13,184 nt of DNA from NCBI GenBank assembly GCA_016297695.1, contig JAEDGC010000045.1:1-13184 (forward strand). Direction: 5' to 3'. This DNA is from Bacilli bacterium. Lineage in GTDB: Bacteria > Bacillota_I > Bacilli_A > RF39 > UBA660. The notes beneath the pieces are model-generated. The model saw nothing but the letters and a program-made list of their open reading frames with translations, made no database searches and was not told where the DNA came from. Made by a program: the position numbers and the translations under genes. Numbering within the stretch: position 1 is the stretch's first letter; each line of letters opens with the position of its first letter. Of this stretch, positions 1-7,700 are shown in pieces.

Positions 1-15
1 AAATATTCTCCTATT

Positions 16-61
16 CCTCATTGAACAAATAATACATCATGATTCTTATAATTCAATGAGG
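16..61. repeat. 10-bp inverted repeat at left edge
   Basis: CCTCATTGAA at 16-25 is the exact reverse complement of TTCAATGAGG at 52-61. The arms are separated by 26 bases that contain the palindrome ATCATGAT. The arms are richer in G+C than their surroundings, so a hairpin or a paired protein site is plausible. The role is unknown; an origin or terminus element would fit its place. Confidence 0.55.
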
Positions 62-241
62 AGAGGGGAAGATGAATTATAATTTTAATGATTGAAATAT
101 TTTAATTGAGGAAAGCTTATGAAATTTTAAGAAAGATAATAAATCAAAACTTTGAATTATTAAGAACGAAAAAATATTTTATAAGAATTATGATTTTTTT
201 ATATTTGTAAGGGTAAACTAAAAAATTGGTTATATTTTTTT

Positions 242-269
242 TCATTTTTTAATATTTTTTAAAGTAAAA
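242..269 (+). promoter_or_regulatory. Initiator-like TCATT before the 102-aa gene
   Basis: TCATTTTTT at 242-250 has its A 26 bases before the ATG at 270 and follows a T-tract. It fits the TCATT pattern seen before most genes here. This spacing favours the ATG at 270 over the in-frame ATG at 282. Confidence 0.4.
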
Positions 270-578
270 ATGAGTAATAATATGAAAAAACCAAAAAATA
301 CGAGAAATAATAAGTTAATGAAAAAAGTAGTAGAATACAATAATTATTTAGAAGATGTAATTGCAGAACAAAAAAGAATGATTCAACAATTAGAAAAAGA
401 AAAATCAAAATTTAAAGAGAAGATTCAACAACAAGAAGAAGAAATTGAAGTTTTAGGTAAAGAAGTAGGAAGAGTTCAAATAGAAGGTGCAATATCTAAT
501 GCTGAACTTAAGCGTGAAATAGATGCATATATTGAATTATGCAGAAAACTAGAACAATTAGTTTTTAAACATGATTAA
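270..578 (+). CDS. Small coiled-coil protein (102 aa), function unknown
   Basis: I do not recognise this family. The protein has a basic, asparagine-rich head (residues 1-19) followed by a long charged helix to about residue 98. Two interleaved heptad lines are visible: V20, L27, L41, F48, L62, V69 and I31, I38, I52, I59, V66. This predicts a parallel coiled coil over about residues 20-70, followed by a second helix with hydrophobics L80, I84, I88, L94 and L97. There is no signal peptide or membrane segment. The TAA stop lies inside a TTAA microsatellite shared with the convergent kinase gene. It could be a scaffold, capsid-associated or DNA-associated protein. A 91-aa protein at 7701-7976 is also coiled coil but is not clearly a relative. 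The gene is convincing from its composition and initiator-like upstream site. Confidence 0.7.
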   Translation: MSNNMKKPKNTRNNKLMKKVVEYNNYLEDVIAEQKRMIQQLEKEKSKFKEKIQQQEEEIEVLGKEVGRVQIEGAISNAELKREIDAYIELCRKLEQLVFKHD

Positions 579-600
579 TTAATTAATTAATTAATTAATT
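574..600. repeat. TTAA microsatellite at convergent gene ends
   Basis: An uninterrupted run of the tetranucleotide TTAA spans 574-600. It contains the TAA stop of the plus-strand coiled-coil gene (576-578) and the TAA stop of the minus-strand kinase gene (595-597). The repeat is self-complementary, so it reads the same for both genes and may serve both 3' ends. Confidence 0.85.
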
Positions 601-1206
601 TTTAATTAAATGTTTTATTTCATTTGGTGGATTTAAATATATGTTCCACAATTTATTAGCATTATTTTCAAGGTAATCTATATCATACTTGCTTCTTTCT
701 TCTGGTCTGTTTCTAATACAAACACCATAATACAATTCTTGCTTTGTTGCTGATATGAATACAAGACAACTTGAATTAATATTACCAATTAAATTAAACA
801 AGTCTTGTGCTTCTGCGTGATAGTGAATCATTCTTCTTTCAATACCTTTAAGACCGGCAATTTCACATATTCTAACTAAGAAGTTTACAAAGCTCAAGTA
901 ACCTTCCTTGCTTCCGAAGTCCTTTTCTGTTACAAAAGCCAAGGCAGCGAGAGGACCTCTTTCTATAAAGACCGTGTCATACTTGAAGCAATAAAACAAA
1001 TTATTGAACCAGTAAGAAGCGATGTAATATTGAAAGCCTATTACATCAAGAGACCCATTAAAGAACATAGATAAAGCATGTTTTCCTGCTGCAGATTCAA
1101 TATACTCATATATTATAGGAATTTCTGGATGAAGATTGTGAACTTTATCGAGTAATGTTGTTTTGCCACTTCCTATTCCTCCTTCTATAATGATATATTT
1201 TGGCAT
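595..1206 (-). CDS. Deoxynucleoside kinase / herpes-type thymidine kinase
   Basis: This is a predicted salvage kinase that phosphorylates deoxynucleosides, most likely thymidine, with ATP. Seen in the 203 residues: a P-loop G9-G-I-G-S-G-K-T16; a candidate catalytic glutamate E34; Q59, which may contact the base; the E82-R83 pair in ERGPLAAL, which resembles the DRHP(I/L)AA segment of herpesvirus thymidine kinases; and a lid R165-x-R167-P-x-E170-R171. The length is close to cellular dNKs (about 200-250 aa) and shorter than herpes enzymes. I start at the ATG at 1204-1206; the in-frame TTG just before it is less likely. The gene is convergent with the coiled-coil gene and divergent from the polymerase. 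Its G+C is clearly above its neighbours (30 of 60 bases in 901-960, against 11 of 60 in 2341-2400), suggesting recent acquisition. Substrate specificity cannot be read from sequence alone. Confidence 0.88.
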   Translation of the reverse strand: MPKYIIIEGGIGSGKTTLLDKVHNLHPEIPIIYEYIESAAGKHALSMFFNGSLDVIGFQYYIASYWFNNLFYCFKYDTVFIERGPLAALAFVTEKDFGSKEGYLSFVNFLVRICEIAGLKGIERRMIHYHAEAQDLFNLIGNINSSCLVFISATKQELYYGVCIRNRPEERSKYDIDYLENNANKLWNIYLNPPNEIKHLIKN

Positions 1207-1440
1207 CAATTACAAATTAAGAATTATAATATTATTAATATTATTTTTTTGGTTTATATATTTAGAATTTCATATTATAATTTTGTATATTTGTCTGTTT
1301 GCTGTATCTTTCAGCGTATTTTTTGTCTCTTTTGTCTCTTTTGTCTCTTTTGTCTCTTTTTGTATCTCTATTTCTATTTTTAGACATATAAATTAATAGA
1401 TTTTTTTCTTATTTTATCATTATACAATTTATTAAAAAAT
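1207..1440. promoter_or_regulatory. Divergent intergenic region, kinase and polymerase
   Basis: These 234 bases separate the divergent kinase and polymerase starts. The kinase-proximal half is plain AT-rich sequence without a TCATT site on the minus strand. The middle is the minisatellite at 1321-1368. The polymerase-proximal end has TCATTATA at 1417-1424, with its A 22 bases before the ATG at 1441, a likely initiator. No small gene is convincing here. Confidence 0.5.
1321..1368 (+). repeat. 9-bp minisatellite TTTTGTCTC
   Basis: Four perfect tandem copies of TTTTGTCTC run from 1321 to 1356. A degenerate fifth copy, TTTTTGTATCTC, runs to 1368. One strand is almost all pyrimidine. The repeat sits about 75 bases upstream of the polymerase ATG, inside the divergent promoter region, so it may affect transcription or be a slippage hotspot. 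Confidence 0.85.
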
Positions 1441-4400
1441 ATGAATCAAAATGATCAAAATTATCATGATAGTGGATTGGTTACATTAAGATTTAGATAT
1501 AATGAAAATACTCTTGTTATGTTTGATTATGAGCTTATTCCTCAAGATACATTGGAAGGAACAATAAATGGTGATAAACTACTAGCAGAGCAAGCATTTA
1601 ATGATTCTTTTAATTTAATTCCAGATTTTAATCTTCAAGAATTAAGAACTGTGCAAGATGTAAATAGATATTTTTTACTTAGTCATATAAATCAATTACC
1701 ACCAGGTTTAAACAATAATGAAAATGAATTAAATCAATATTTAGAAGATAATCCCGATTATAATTTTGGTGTAAGATTAATAAGTTATGGTAATATTTAT
1801 ACAAATTTAACTGAGCAATATTATGAAATGTTATTAAATTTTTTGTCATACAAATTATTAAATACTGCAAATAATGATTTTCCTGTTAATCTTGATGAAT
1901 CAACATTTATATTATCTGAAATAATATTAAGAAAAGATTTTTTAACAAGTTACATAAGATTTTATTATAGTGATGATAATCGTAGAACATTTACTCGTAA
2001 TGAAGATGAAGATCTACGAGCTTTTGAACAAGCCCAAAGGGATTTAGCACGTGAATTAGGCAATTTAGATGAAGTGGAAGAAGATGATGAAGATTTTCGA
2101 CTTAATCGCAATACTCTTAATCAAAATATTAATAATGACCAAACAAGAGATACAAATCGTGTTAGTAATTATGTTATAGGTGATGAACAACCTATTGGTT
2201 CAATTAGTTATGCATTCAATGTATTTTATATTCGTCATCAAAATAATTTTGAATTATGGTCATTTTTAGTTAATTTTATGCATATCCAAACTTTGAATTA
2301 TTATAAATTAAGGAAAATTTATAATTTAAGTGATTTCAACAATTTTAGAATAAGTCGTAATTTTTTTAAATTAAATGGATTTGGTGAATTTTTTGATGAA
2401 AATATTTTGGATGATCAGGGTAATATTCAAATGAATGATTATTTTAAGGGAGTTACAGAAAATATTGGAAGAAGAAGACCAATTTTAAATAATACAATTC
2501 AAAGAATAGCTAAAAATAGTGAATTTAATAATGTAGTAAGTGAAGGAAGTGATATAAATAATTTTCATTTTAATGGTGATGCTGAACGTCAACGATATAT
2601 TGAATTATATCAATTTTTATATAATGAAATTATTAATGAAAATGTAATTGATGAAACATATAATCATAAAGAAAAATATTTTGAAATTTATAAACTTATA
2701 TTAAAAAATGTTGCTTATGATTTAATAATAATAGAAAATATGATTAATGATTTTGTAATTGTTGATAATGATAATAATGTAAATATTTATTGTTCTATAA
2801 ATTATTTGACTCATGTAGTGGGAAAATATAGTTTTATCAATGATGTTAATTTTCGTGTATCAGCTAAGAAATCTTTTTGTTTATTTTATTTGATATATAT
2901 TATTTCTACATGTGAAAATATTGTTATTCAAGATTTATTAATTCAATATTTCAAAATTTTAGATGAAATTTTTATGATTAGATATGAGCCTTTTGCATTG
3001 CCTGATTTATTCTTTCATGGTCAAGGAATGTATTTAGGATTAATTTATTTTCTATATTCATTTTATGGTAGTATACCTTCTGCATATATTGAATTAGATT
3101 TTGATAACTTGATTAAAAAAATATTTGGTAATAGAGGTTATAATAATTCAATTACAACTTTTGAAGTTTCAATATTAGTTGATAGGTTAGTAGATGGTGA
3201 TATTGCAATACCTTTTTATAATTTAATAGACAATAATGTTGTAATACAAAATTTTAGAGAAACTGGAAAAATTAAAACTATATTTCCATGTCTTTGGGAT
3301 AATTATATTAGAGAACGTAGTAGAATTAATCGTAATTTTTATATAGCTTTATTTAATACATTTAATATTATATTAGCTGCAGATTGGAATAATTTTAAAT
3401 TGTTTAATGATAATGCTACATGTGAAAATCTTGAAGAAGAATCATTTAATGCACTTCGTGAATTAAATATTGTTGATTTAATAAGGAATATATTTAATCA
3501 AAGAGATATAAATGGAAGATTTGTTATGACACAAAGAAGATTTATTTATTTAAGTAAAATACTTTATCTTGTTTATCAATTTGCTAAAGATAATTTCGGA
3601 AGAGTTAATATATGTTTTGATATGAGAGTATTCAGTAGATTAACATTTTTAACAGGAATAAGAAGAGAAACATTTTTCTTTAGAAATATTTCAATATATG
3701 GTAGTTATTTAACATCAGATACTGATTGGGATGAATTTAATGAAGATAATTTAAAATTTATTAAATTAATGAATATTAATGATGTAGAAAGGTATATTAT
3801 AGGATTAAAGAGTGCAATTGGGAATAGATTACCATTATATATAGGTTTATATTTTATTGATGGAGGTCGTGATAATTATATTAAGAAAGTAGTTCCTATT
3901 AATAGAATTAGTAATCGTTTTTTGACAGCTGCTTTTCTTGATCATCATAATAATTTAAATGAAAATGAAAGAACATATGAATATTATAAAAGAGTTAAAT
4001 CTAATAGTAGATTATTTTATGCTTTTGATATGAGAAGTTTAGGTGGAATTCAAATCAATATGGATTGTATATTAGCTAATGATAGAGCTGATGTTTATGG
4101 AAATTACTTACCAATAAAATTAAGAGGATATAATGAAGTTCTTAAGCAATTTGCCTTTTATTCTCAAATTTATGTTCCTGATGAAAAAGTAGATCAAAGA
4201 TATAATTGTTTCTATTGGTCAATTCATATTAATAATTATTATGGAAATAAAGTTTTTGATAATGAAGAATTAGTTGATATATATTGTAAATATGGAAAAG
4301 GTACAATAACGTTAGAGAAAATAAAACAATTTCATGATGAATATAAGATAAATATAAGAATTAAAAAAATTGTTTATGTTTTAGATGAAATAAAGAAAAT

Positions 4401-6849
4401 AAAAAATGATTATAAATTATTTAATAATAAATATCAAAGAGAAATTACTATAGGTCATATAAAATATGAAACATTTAATCATTTTTTTGCTATTGTCCCT
4501 ATAAGAATTACAAAGTTTTGTTGTCAACATTTAAATTTATTAAAATCGGAATATTATGATATTGATACAGGATCAGGTATAGAAATAGAAAATTATGAAA
4601 TTAAATCAAAAACTAAGATACATAGATCATATATGGATAAAGATTATACTAATACATATAAATTGTTTAAAGGTTTATTGAAACAAGAATTAACTGAGTT
4701 TGTTTCGGCATATGAGATGGAAGAATTTATGAACAATATCAGTGATGTAAAACCAAATATTAATATGATTATGAATTTTTCTAAAGTACAGACAAAAGAT
4801 ATTGATATTAAATCCGAAGATGCAAATTATAGATTGAAAAAAAAGAAATCAAAACCACTTATTGCTGCTGCTGATAGTGAGACCTATGTTGATGAAAATA
4901 ATAAATTAGTACCTTTTTGCTTATGTCTTGTTTATAATACTTATAAAGGGGAAATAAAAAAGAAATCATTTTATGGACCTTATTGTCAAAGAGATTTTTT
5001 ATATTACTTATATAAAAAAAATATTAGAGAAGTATATTTTCACAACCTAAAATTTGATGGTTGGTTATTTAAGAATTTTCAAATTGTCGATATGGTTTAT
5101 CATGCTTGTAGACTATATAGATTGTGTATATTAGTTGGAAATGGAGAAGTTAGAAAGAAAATATATTTCAAAGATAGTCTTGCTTTAATTCCAACAAAGT
5201 TGAAAAATTTTCCAAGAATGTTTAAATTAGATAATATGGAAAAAGAACTTTATCCTTATAATAAAATAAATGCTGAAGTTATTAACAATAATAATTTAGA
5301 TGTTAATGAATGTAGTTCCGAATTTAATGATAAAGATTTTATTGAATTTAAGAATATGTTAAAAAATAAAGGATTTATTAATGATAATAATAAAATTAAT
5401 ATAAGATCTCTTACTGTATATTATTGTATAAGAGATTGTGAAATATTATATCATGGTCTTAAAAAATTCGAAGAAATGACCATGAAATTATTTAACAACA
5501 TAAATGGATTAAGGTTCTTAACAATATCCTCTCTTAGCTTTTATATAATGACTGAGGAATGTTTCGATGGATTAAGTTCTTATTGTGGTGATATTAAGAA
5601 ATTTATAAGAATGTCTGTAAGGGGTGGAAGGTGTATGGTAGCTAACAATAAAAAAATCAAAGTCAATGAAGAAATAGTAGACTTTGATGCATGCTCATTG
5701 TATCCATCAGCAATGAGTAGATTATATCTTCCTAAAGGTAAAGTCTTTGGTAGTAATGATAAAGAAGAAATTAAATTGATTTATAAATGTTTAATGGATG
5801 AAGATCAAATAATTAAAACAAATGATAAATTTATTTCTGCTATGATTATAAAATGTAAAATTATAAAAGTCGGTAAGTACAGATCCTTCCCTTTATTATC
5901 TTATGTAGAAGATGGATTATCAAATTATAGTAATGATATGATTGGAAAAGAAGTTTATTTAACACATATTGAAGTACAGGACTTTATTAAATATCAGGAA
6001 GGGGAAGTTGAAATGCTTGAATGTATATATTGGGCAGGTGATAAGGATACTAGAATGGCTGAAAAAATTAAACATTATTATAATTTAAGATCCCAATATA
6101 AAAAAGAAGGAAATCAATTACAGGAAGTATTAAAATTATTTATGAATAGCAGTTATGGTAAAACAATACAGAAAGATACTGAGACTGAAGATAAAATTTT
6201 CAATAAAATTGGAACAGATAGTTTCTTGAAAAATAATTATGGTAGAATCAAAGAAGTTATTGAACTTAACAAGGAAAGCTATTGGATAAAATTAGATGGA
6301 TCTTCTGCATCAAGTTACATTCCTGTACAAATTGGATGTCTTATATTAGGAATGTCAAAAAGAATAATGAATGAGGTAATTTGTACGGCAGAAGATAATG
6401 GAATAGATGTATATTATCAAGACACAGATAGTATACATATTAAGAAAAAGGATGTAGAAAGCCTAGCCCAGGCTTTTGAAGCTAGCTTTGGCCGTAAGCT
6501 TATAGGCTCAGCTATGGGACAATTTCATGTTGATTTCCCATTAATTAACAACAAAGAAACATGGAGTAAGAAATCTATATTTTTAGGAAAGAAATGTTAT
6601 ATAGATTGTCTTACTAACACTGATGGTGAAGAAGAAGACTTTATCAGAATGAAAGGTGTTCCAGAAAAAGTAATTAGGAACACAGCTAAAGACATGAATA
6701 TACAATTATATGATCTTTACAACAAGATGTATGATGGTGAAGAAATTAGTTTTGATTTATTGAATTCAAACATGCCATCATTTGAATATCAAAAGAACTT
6801 TGGTATTAGATTAAGAGAAGAATTTAAAAGAATATTAAAATTTAAATAA
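1441..6849 (+). CDS. Family B DNA polymerase, protein-primed type, with a very long N-terminal extension
   Basis: This is the replicative polymerase (1802 aa). The C-terminal third carries the 3'-5' exonuclease motifs: Exo I D1145-S-E1147, Exo II N1202-x-x-F-D1206 and Exo III Y1328-x3-D1332. The polymerase motifs follow: A D1416-x2-SLYPS, B K1565-x3-NSSYG, C Y1659-QDTDS with D1661 and D1663, and K1718-x-Y1720. All catalytic residues are present. The K-x-Y motif and overall arrangement fit protein-primed enzymes of Polintons, adenoviruses and linear plasmids. The first 1140 residues are not recognisable by eye. They are rich in N, I, F and Y, with an acidic stretch at 188-218. Residues 915-1020 contain NCFYW (C923) and NHFFAI (H1014), a pairing expected of an OTU/papain-like cysteine protease. 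A terminal-protein domain would be expected N-terminal to the exonuclease, but I cannot place it. Codon use and G+C shift toward the C-terminus. Confidence 0.95.
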   Translation: MNQNDQNYHDSGLVTLRFRYNENTLVMFDYELIPQDTLEGTINGDKLLAEQAFNDSFNLIPDFNLQELRTVQDVNRYFLLSHINQLPPGLNNNENELNQYLEDNPDYNFGVRLISYGNIYTNLTEQYYEMLLNFLSYKLLNTANNDFPVNLDESTFILSEIILRKDFLTSYIRFYYSDDNRRTFTRNEDEDLRAFEQAQRDLARELGNLDEVEEDDEDFRLNRNTLNQNINNDQTRDTNRVSNYVIGDEQPIGSISYAFNVFYIRHQNNFELWSFLVNFMHIQTLNYYKLRKIYNLSDFNNFRISRNFFKLNGFGEFFDENILDDQGNIQMNDYFKGVTENIGRRRPILNNTIQRIAKNSEFNNVVSEGSDINNFHFNGDAERQRYIELYQFLYNEIINENVIDETYNHKEKYFEIYKLILKNVAYDLIIIENMINDFVIVDNDNNVNIYCSINYLTHVVGKYSFINDVNFRVSAKKSFCLFYLIYIISTCENIVIQDLLIQYFKILDEIFMIRYEPFALPDLFFHGQGMYLGLIYFLYSFYGSIPSAYIELDFDNLIKKIFGNRGYNNSITTFEVSILVDRLVDGDIAIPFYNLIDNNVVIQNFRETGKIKTIFPCLWDNYIRERSRINRNFYIALFNTFNIILAADWNNFKLFNDNATCENLEEESFNALRELNIVDLIRNIFNQRDINGRFVMTQRRFIYLSKILYLVYQFAKDNFGRVNICFDMRVFSRLTFLTGIRRETFFFRNISIYGSYLTSDTDWDEFNEDNLKFIKLMNINDVERYIIGLKSAIGNRLPLYIGLYFIDGGRDNYIKKVVPINRISNRFLTAAFLDHHNNLNENERTYEYYKRVKSNSRLFYAFDMRSLGGIQINMDCILANDRADVYGNYLPIKLRGYNEVLKQFAFYSQIYVPDEKVDQRYNCFYWSIHINNYYGNKVFDNEELVDIYCKYGKGTITLEKIKQFHDEYKINIRIKKIVYVLDEIKKIKNDYKLFNNKYQREITIGHIKYETFNHFFAIVPIRITKFCCQHLNLLKSEYYDIDTGSGIEIENYEIKSKTKIHRSYMDKDYTNTYKLFKGLLKQELTEFVSAYEMEEFMNNISDVKPNINMIMNFSKVQTKDIDIKSEDANYRLKKKKSKPLIAAADSETYVDENNKLVPFCLCLVYNTYKGEIKKKSFYGPYCQRDFLYYLYKKNIREVYFHNLKFDGWLFKNFQIVDMVYHACRLYRLCILVGNGEVRKKIYFKDSLALIPTKLKNFPRMFKLDNMEKELYPYNKINAEVINNNNLDVNECSSEFNDKDFIEFKNMLKNKGFINDNNKINIRSLTVYYCIRDCEILYHGLKKFEEMTMKLFNNINGLRFLTISSLSFYIMTEECFDGLSSYCGDIKKFIRMSVRGGRCMVANNKKIKVNEEIVDFDACSLYPSAMSRLYLPKGKVFGSNDKEEIKLIYKCLMDEDQIIKTNDKFISAMIIKCKIIKVGKYRSFPLLSYVEDGLSNYSNDMIGKEVYLTHIEVQDFIKYQEGEVEMLECIYWAGDKDTRMAEKIKHYYNLRSQYKKEGNQLQEVLKLFMNSSYGKTIQKDTETEDKIFNKIGTDSFLKNNYGRIKEVIELNKESYWIKLDGSSASSYIPVQIGCLILGMSKRIMNEVICTAEDNGIDVYYQDTDSIHIKKKDVESLAQAFEASFGRKLIGSAMGQFHVDFPLINNKETWSKKSIFLGKKCYIDCLTNTDGEEEDFIRMKGVPEKVIRNTAKDMNIQLYDLYNKMYDGEEISFDLLNSNMPSFEYQKNFGIRLREEFKRILKFK
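6458..6502. repeat. GC-rich cluster of short palindromes inside polymerase
   Basis: Within 45 bases lie an inverted repeat with 7-bp arms (AAAGCCT 6458-6464, AGGCTTT 6470-6476), a 10-bp palindrome AAGCTAGCTT (6479-6488) and an 8-bp palindrome TAAGCTTA (6495-6502). The patch is about half G+C (29 of 60 bases in 6451-6510) in a gene that is mostly near one fifth to one third. It follows the codons of polymerase motif C. Confidence 0.6.
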
Positions 6850-6857
6850 TTGAATTA
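6843..6857. terminator. Inverted repeat joining two convergent stops
   Basis: The perfect inverted repeat AATAATTGAATTATT, with a central G, spans the TAA of the polymerase (6847-6849) and reaches the TAA of the minus-strand 133-aa gene (6855-6857). Only five bases separate the stops. Being symmetric, it could give both transcripts the same 3' end signal. Its function is inferred from position only. Confidence 0.4.
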
Positions 6858-7256
6858 TTTTAATTCTATTACTGCCGTTAATGTAAAATCTTCTTTATAA
6901 TTTTGTGGTAATTCATTAGCATAAACCATATCTCTAATTGATAATGTAATAAATGTTTTATTTAATTTAAACTTAGCTGAATAAGTATTTTGTAAATTAG
7001 ATGAATCATTAATAGGAAAAAGAAAGAATTTGAATGGAAATTCTGCATCAAAGTAACCATCATAATCAGGTGAGTAAAACCATGCATTTAATACATATCT
7101 TGAATGATCATAAATTGGTTCTTCAAATCCTACATTATAATAAAGTATTGATAATTCTACTTCATCTTTAGTTTGTAATAATTCATCAGGAATATATATT
7201 CTTACTCCTTCTTCTATATTATTAGGATCGAGGTGTATGATAGTTTTATAAGACAT
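6855..7256 (-). CDS. Beta-rich small protein (133 aa), possible capsid component
   Basis: I do not recognise this family. The protein alternates short hydrophobic and aromatic stretches with loops (for example VELSILYY near 33-40, FKFFLFPI near 76-83, TFITLSI near 101-107, FTLTAVIEL at the end). This suggests a small beta-sandwich. It has no signal peptide or membrane helix and is mildly acidic. It is the last gene of a four-gene minus-strand run, 20 bases after the 127-aa gene, which has similar length and character; the two may be diverged duplicates. TCATT directly abuts the ATG (7257-7261 on the opposite strand). A minor capsid, cement or penton-like role is a guess from context and predicted fold. 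Confidence 0.7.
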   Translation of the reverse strand: MSYKTIIHLDPNNIEEGVRIYIPDELLQTKDEVELSILYYNVGFEEPIYDHSRYVLNAWFYSPDYDGYFDAEFPFKFFLFPINDSSNLQNTYSAKFKLNKTFITLSIRDMVYANELPQNYKEDFTLTAVIELK

Positions 7257-7276
7257 AATGAAAATTAACTAAGAAA

Positions 7277-7660
7277 TCAATTACAATTAATAGGAGTAAA
7301 CTCAAAACTAACAGTTAATGGAGTTTCTACAATACCTGTAAATACTTTAAAATCAAATGACATATTAACTTCTTTTTTATAAGGAATTTTAAAACTTGAA
7401 AGTTTGTTTGTACCTTGTAAAAATCTATTTAAATTTAATACATAATTTTCTATATATGTATTAGATATCCCTTGATAAATTCTATCATAATTAAAATTTT
7501 CACATTTTAAATATAGATAAGCATAATAATCTGATCTAGCAAATACTTCTTTAACTTTAACTTTAACATATTTATAATTTGAAAAATAAGTTGGTAAATC
7601 TATTTTTATATTATCTCTATAATTACCCACCCAAATTACATTGTATGGTTCACCTTTCAT
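7277..7660 (-). CDS. Beta-rich small protein (127 aa), possible capsid component
   Basis: The family is not recognised. Repeated beta-like stretches are visible (YVKVKVKEVFA near 30-40, YAYLYLKC near 46-53, MSFDFKVFTG near 99-108, LTVSFEFTPI near the C-terminus), with many tyrosines. No catalytic motif, signal peptide or membrane segment is seen. It ends in TGA, whereas most genes here use TAA, and that TGA lies inside AATTGATTTC, a form of the motif seen at other gene junctions. It follows the 91-aa gene by 40 bases of A/T tracts and precedes the similar 133-aa gene by 20 bases. A small jelly-roll or other beta-sandwich structural protein is plausible but unproven. Confidence 0.7.
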   Translation of the reverse strand: MKGEPYNVIWVGNYRDNIKIDLPTYFSNYKYVKVKVKEVFARSDYYAYLYLKCENFNYDRIYQGISNTYIENYVLNLNRFLQGTNKLSSFKIPYKKEVNMSFDFKVFTGIVETPLTVSFEFTPINCN

Positions 7661-7700
7661 TAAAAAAATAAAAAATAAAAAATAAAAAAAAAGAATTCAA
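7661..7700 (-). promoter_or_regulatory. T-tract spacer before the 127-aa gene
   Basis: On the minus strand this gap reads TTGAATTC, then a T-run interrupted by single A bases with a period near seven, then the ATG. There is no TCATT here, unlike at most neighbours. The TTGAATTC directly follows the TAA of the 91-aa gene. The region probably holds both the 3' end of one transcript and the start of the next. Confidence 0.35.

Larger units (their letters stand above)
1..269. other. AT-rich left edge without a gene
   Basis: I see no credible coding sequence here on either strand. The stretch holds a 10-bp inverted repeat at 16-61, a third partial copy (TTGAGGAAAG) near 106-115, and the probable promoter of the next gene at its right end. 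The sequence does not match the reverse complement of the right edge, so there is no terminal inverted repeat inside the window. It may be the inner side of a terminus or simply an intergenic region. Confidence 0.6.

Noticed and set aside
1321..1368. CRISPR-like array
   Set aside because: The repeat is a contiguous 9-bp tandem without spacers and the genome is of eukaryotic-virus type.
1163..1396. Open frame of 77 codons encoding a very hydrophobic peptide with a repeated Phe-Val-Ser unit
   Set aside because: It overlaps the kinase N-terminus in antisense and owes its hydrophobicity to AT-rich promoter sequence and its repeat to the TTTTGTCTC minisatellite. No start signal supports it.
1679..1870. 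Minus-strand frame of 63 codons inside the polymerase gene
   Set aside because: It lies wholly within a strong coding sequence and its peptide has no recognisable feature; it is a shadow frame.
1441..6849. Possible alternative genetic code or introns in the long polymerase frame
   Set aside because: The frame is continuous with all motifs in order. TAA and TGA both act as stops in other genes, so the standard code without introns is sufficient.
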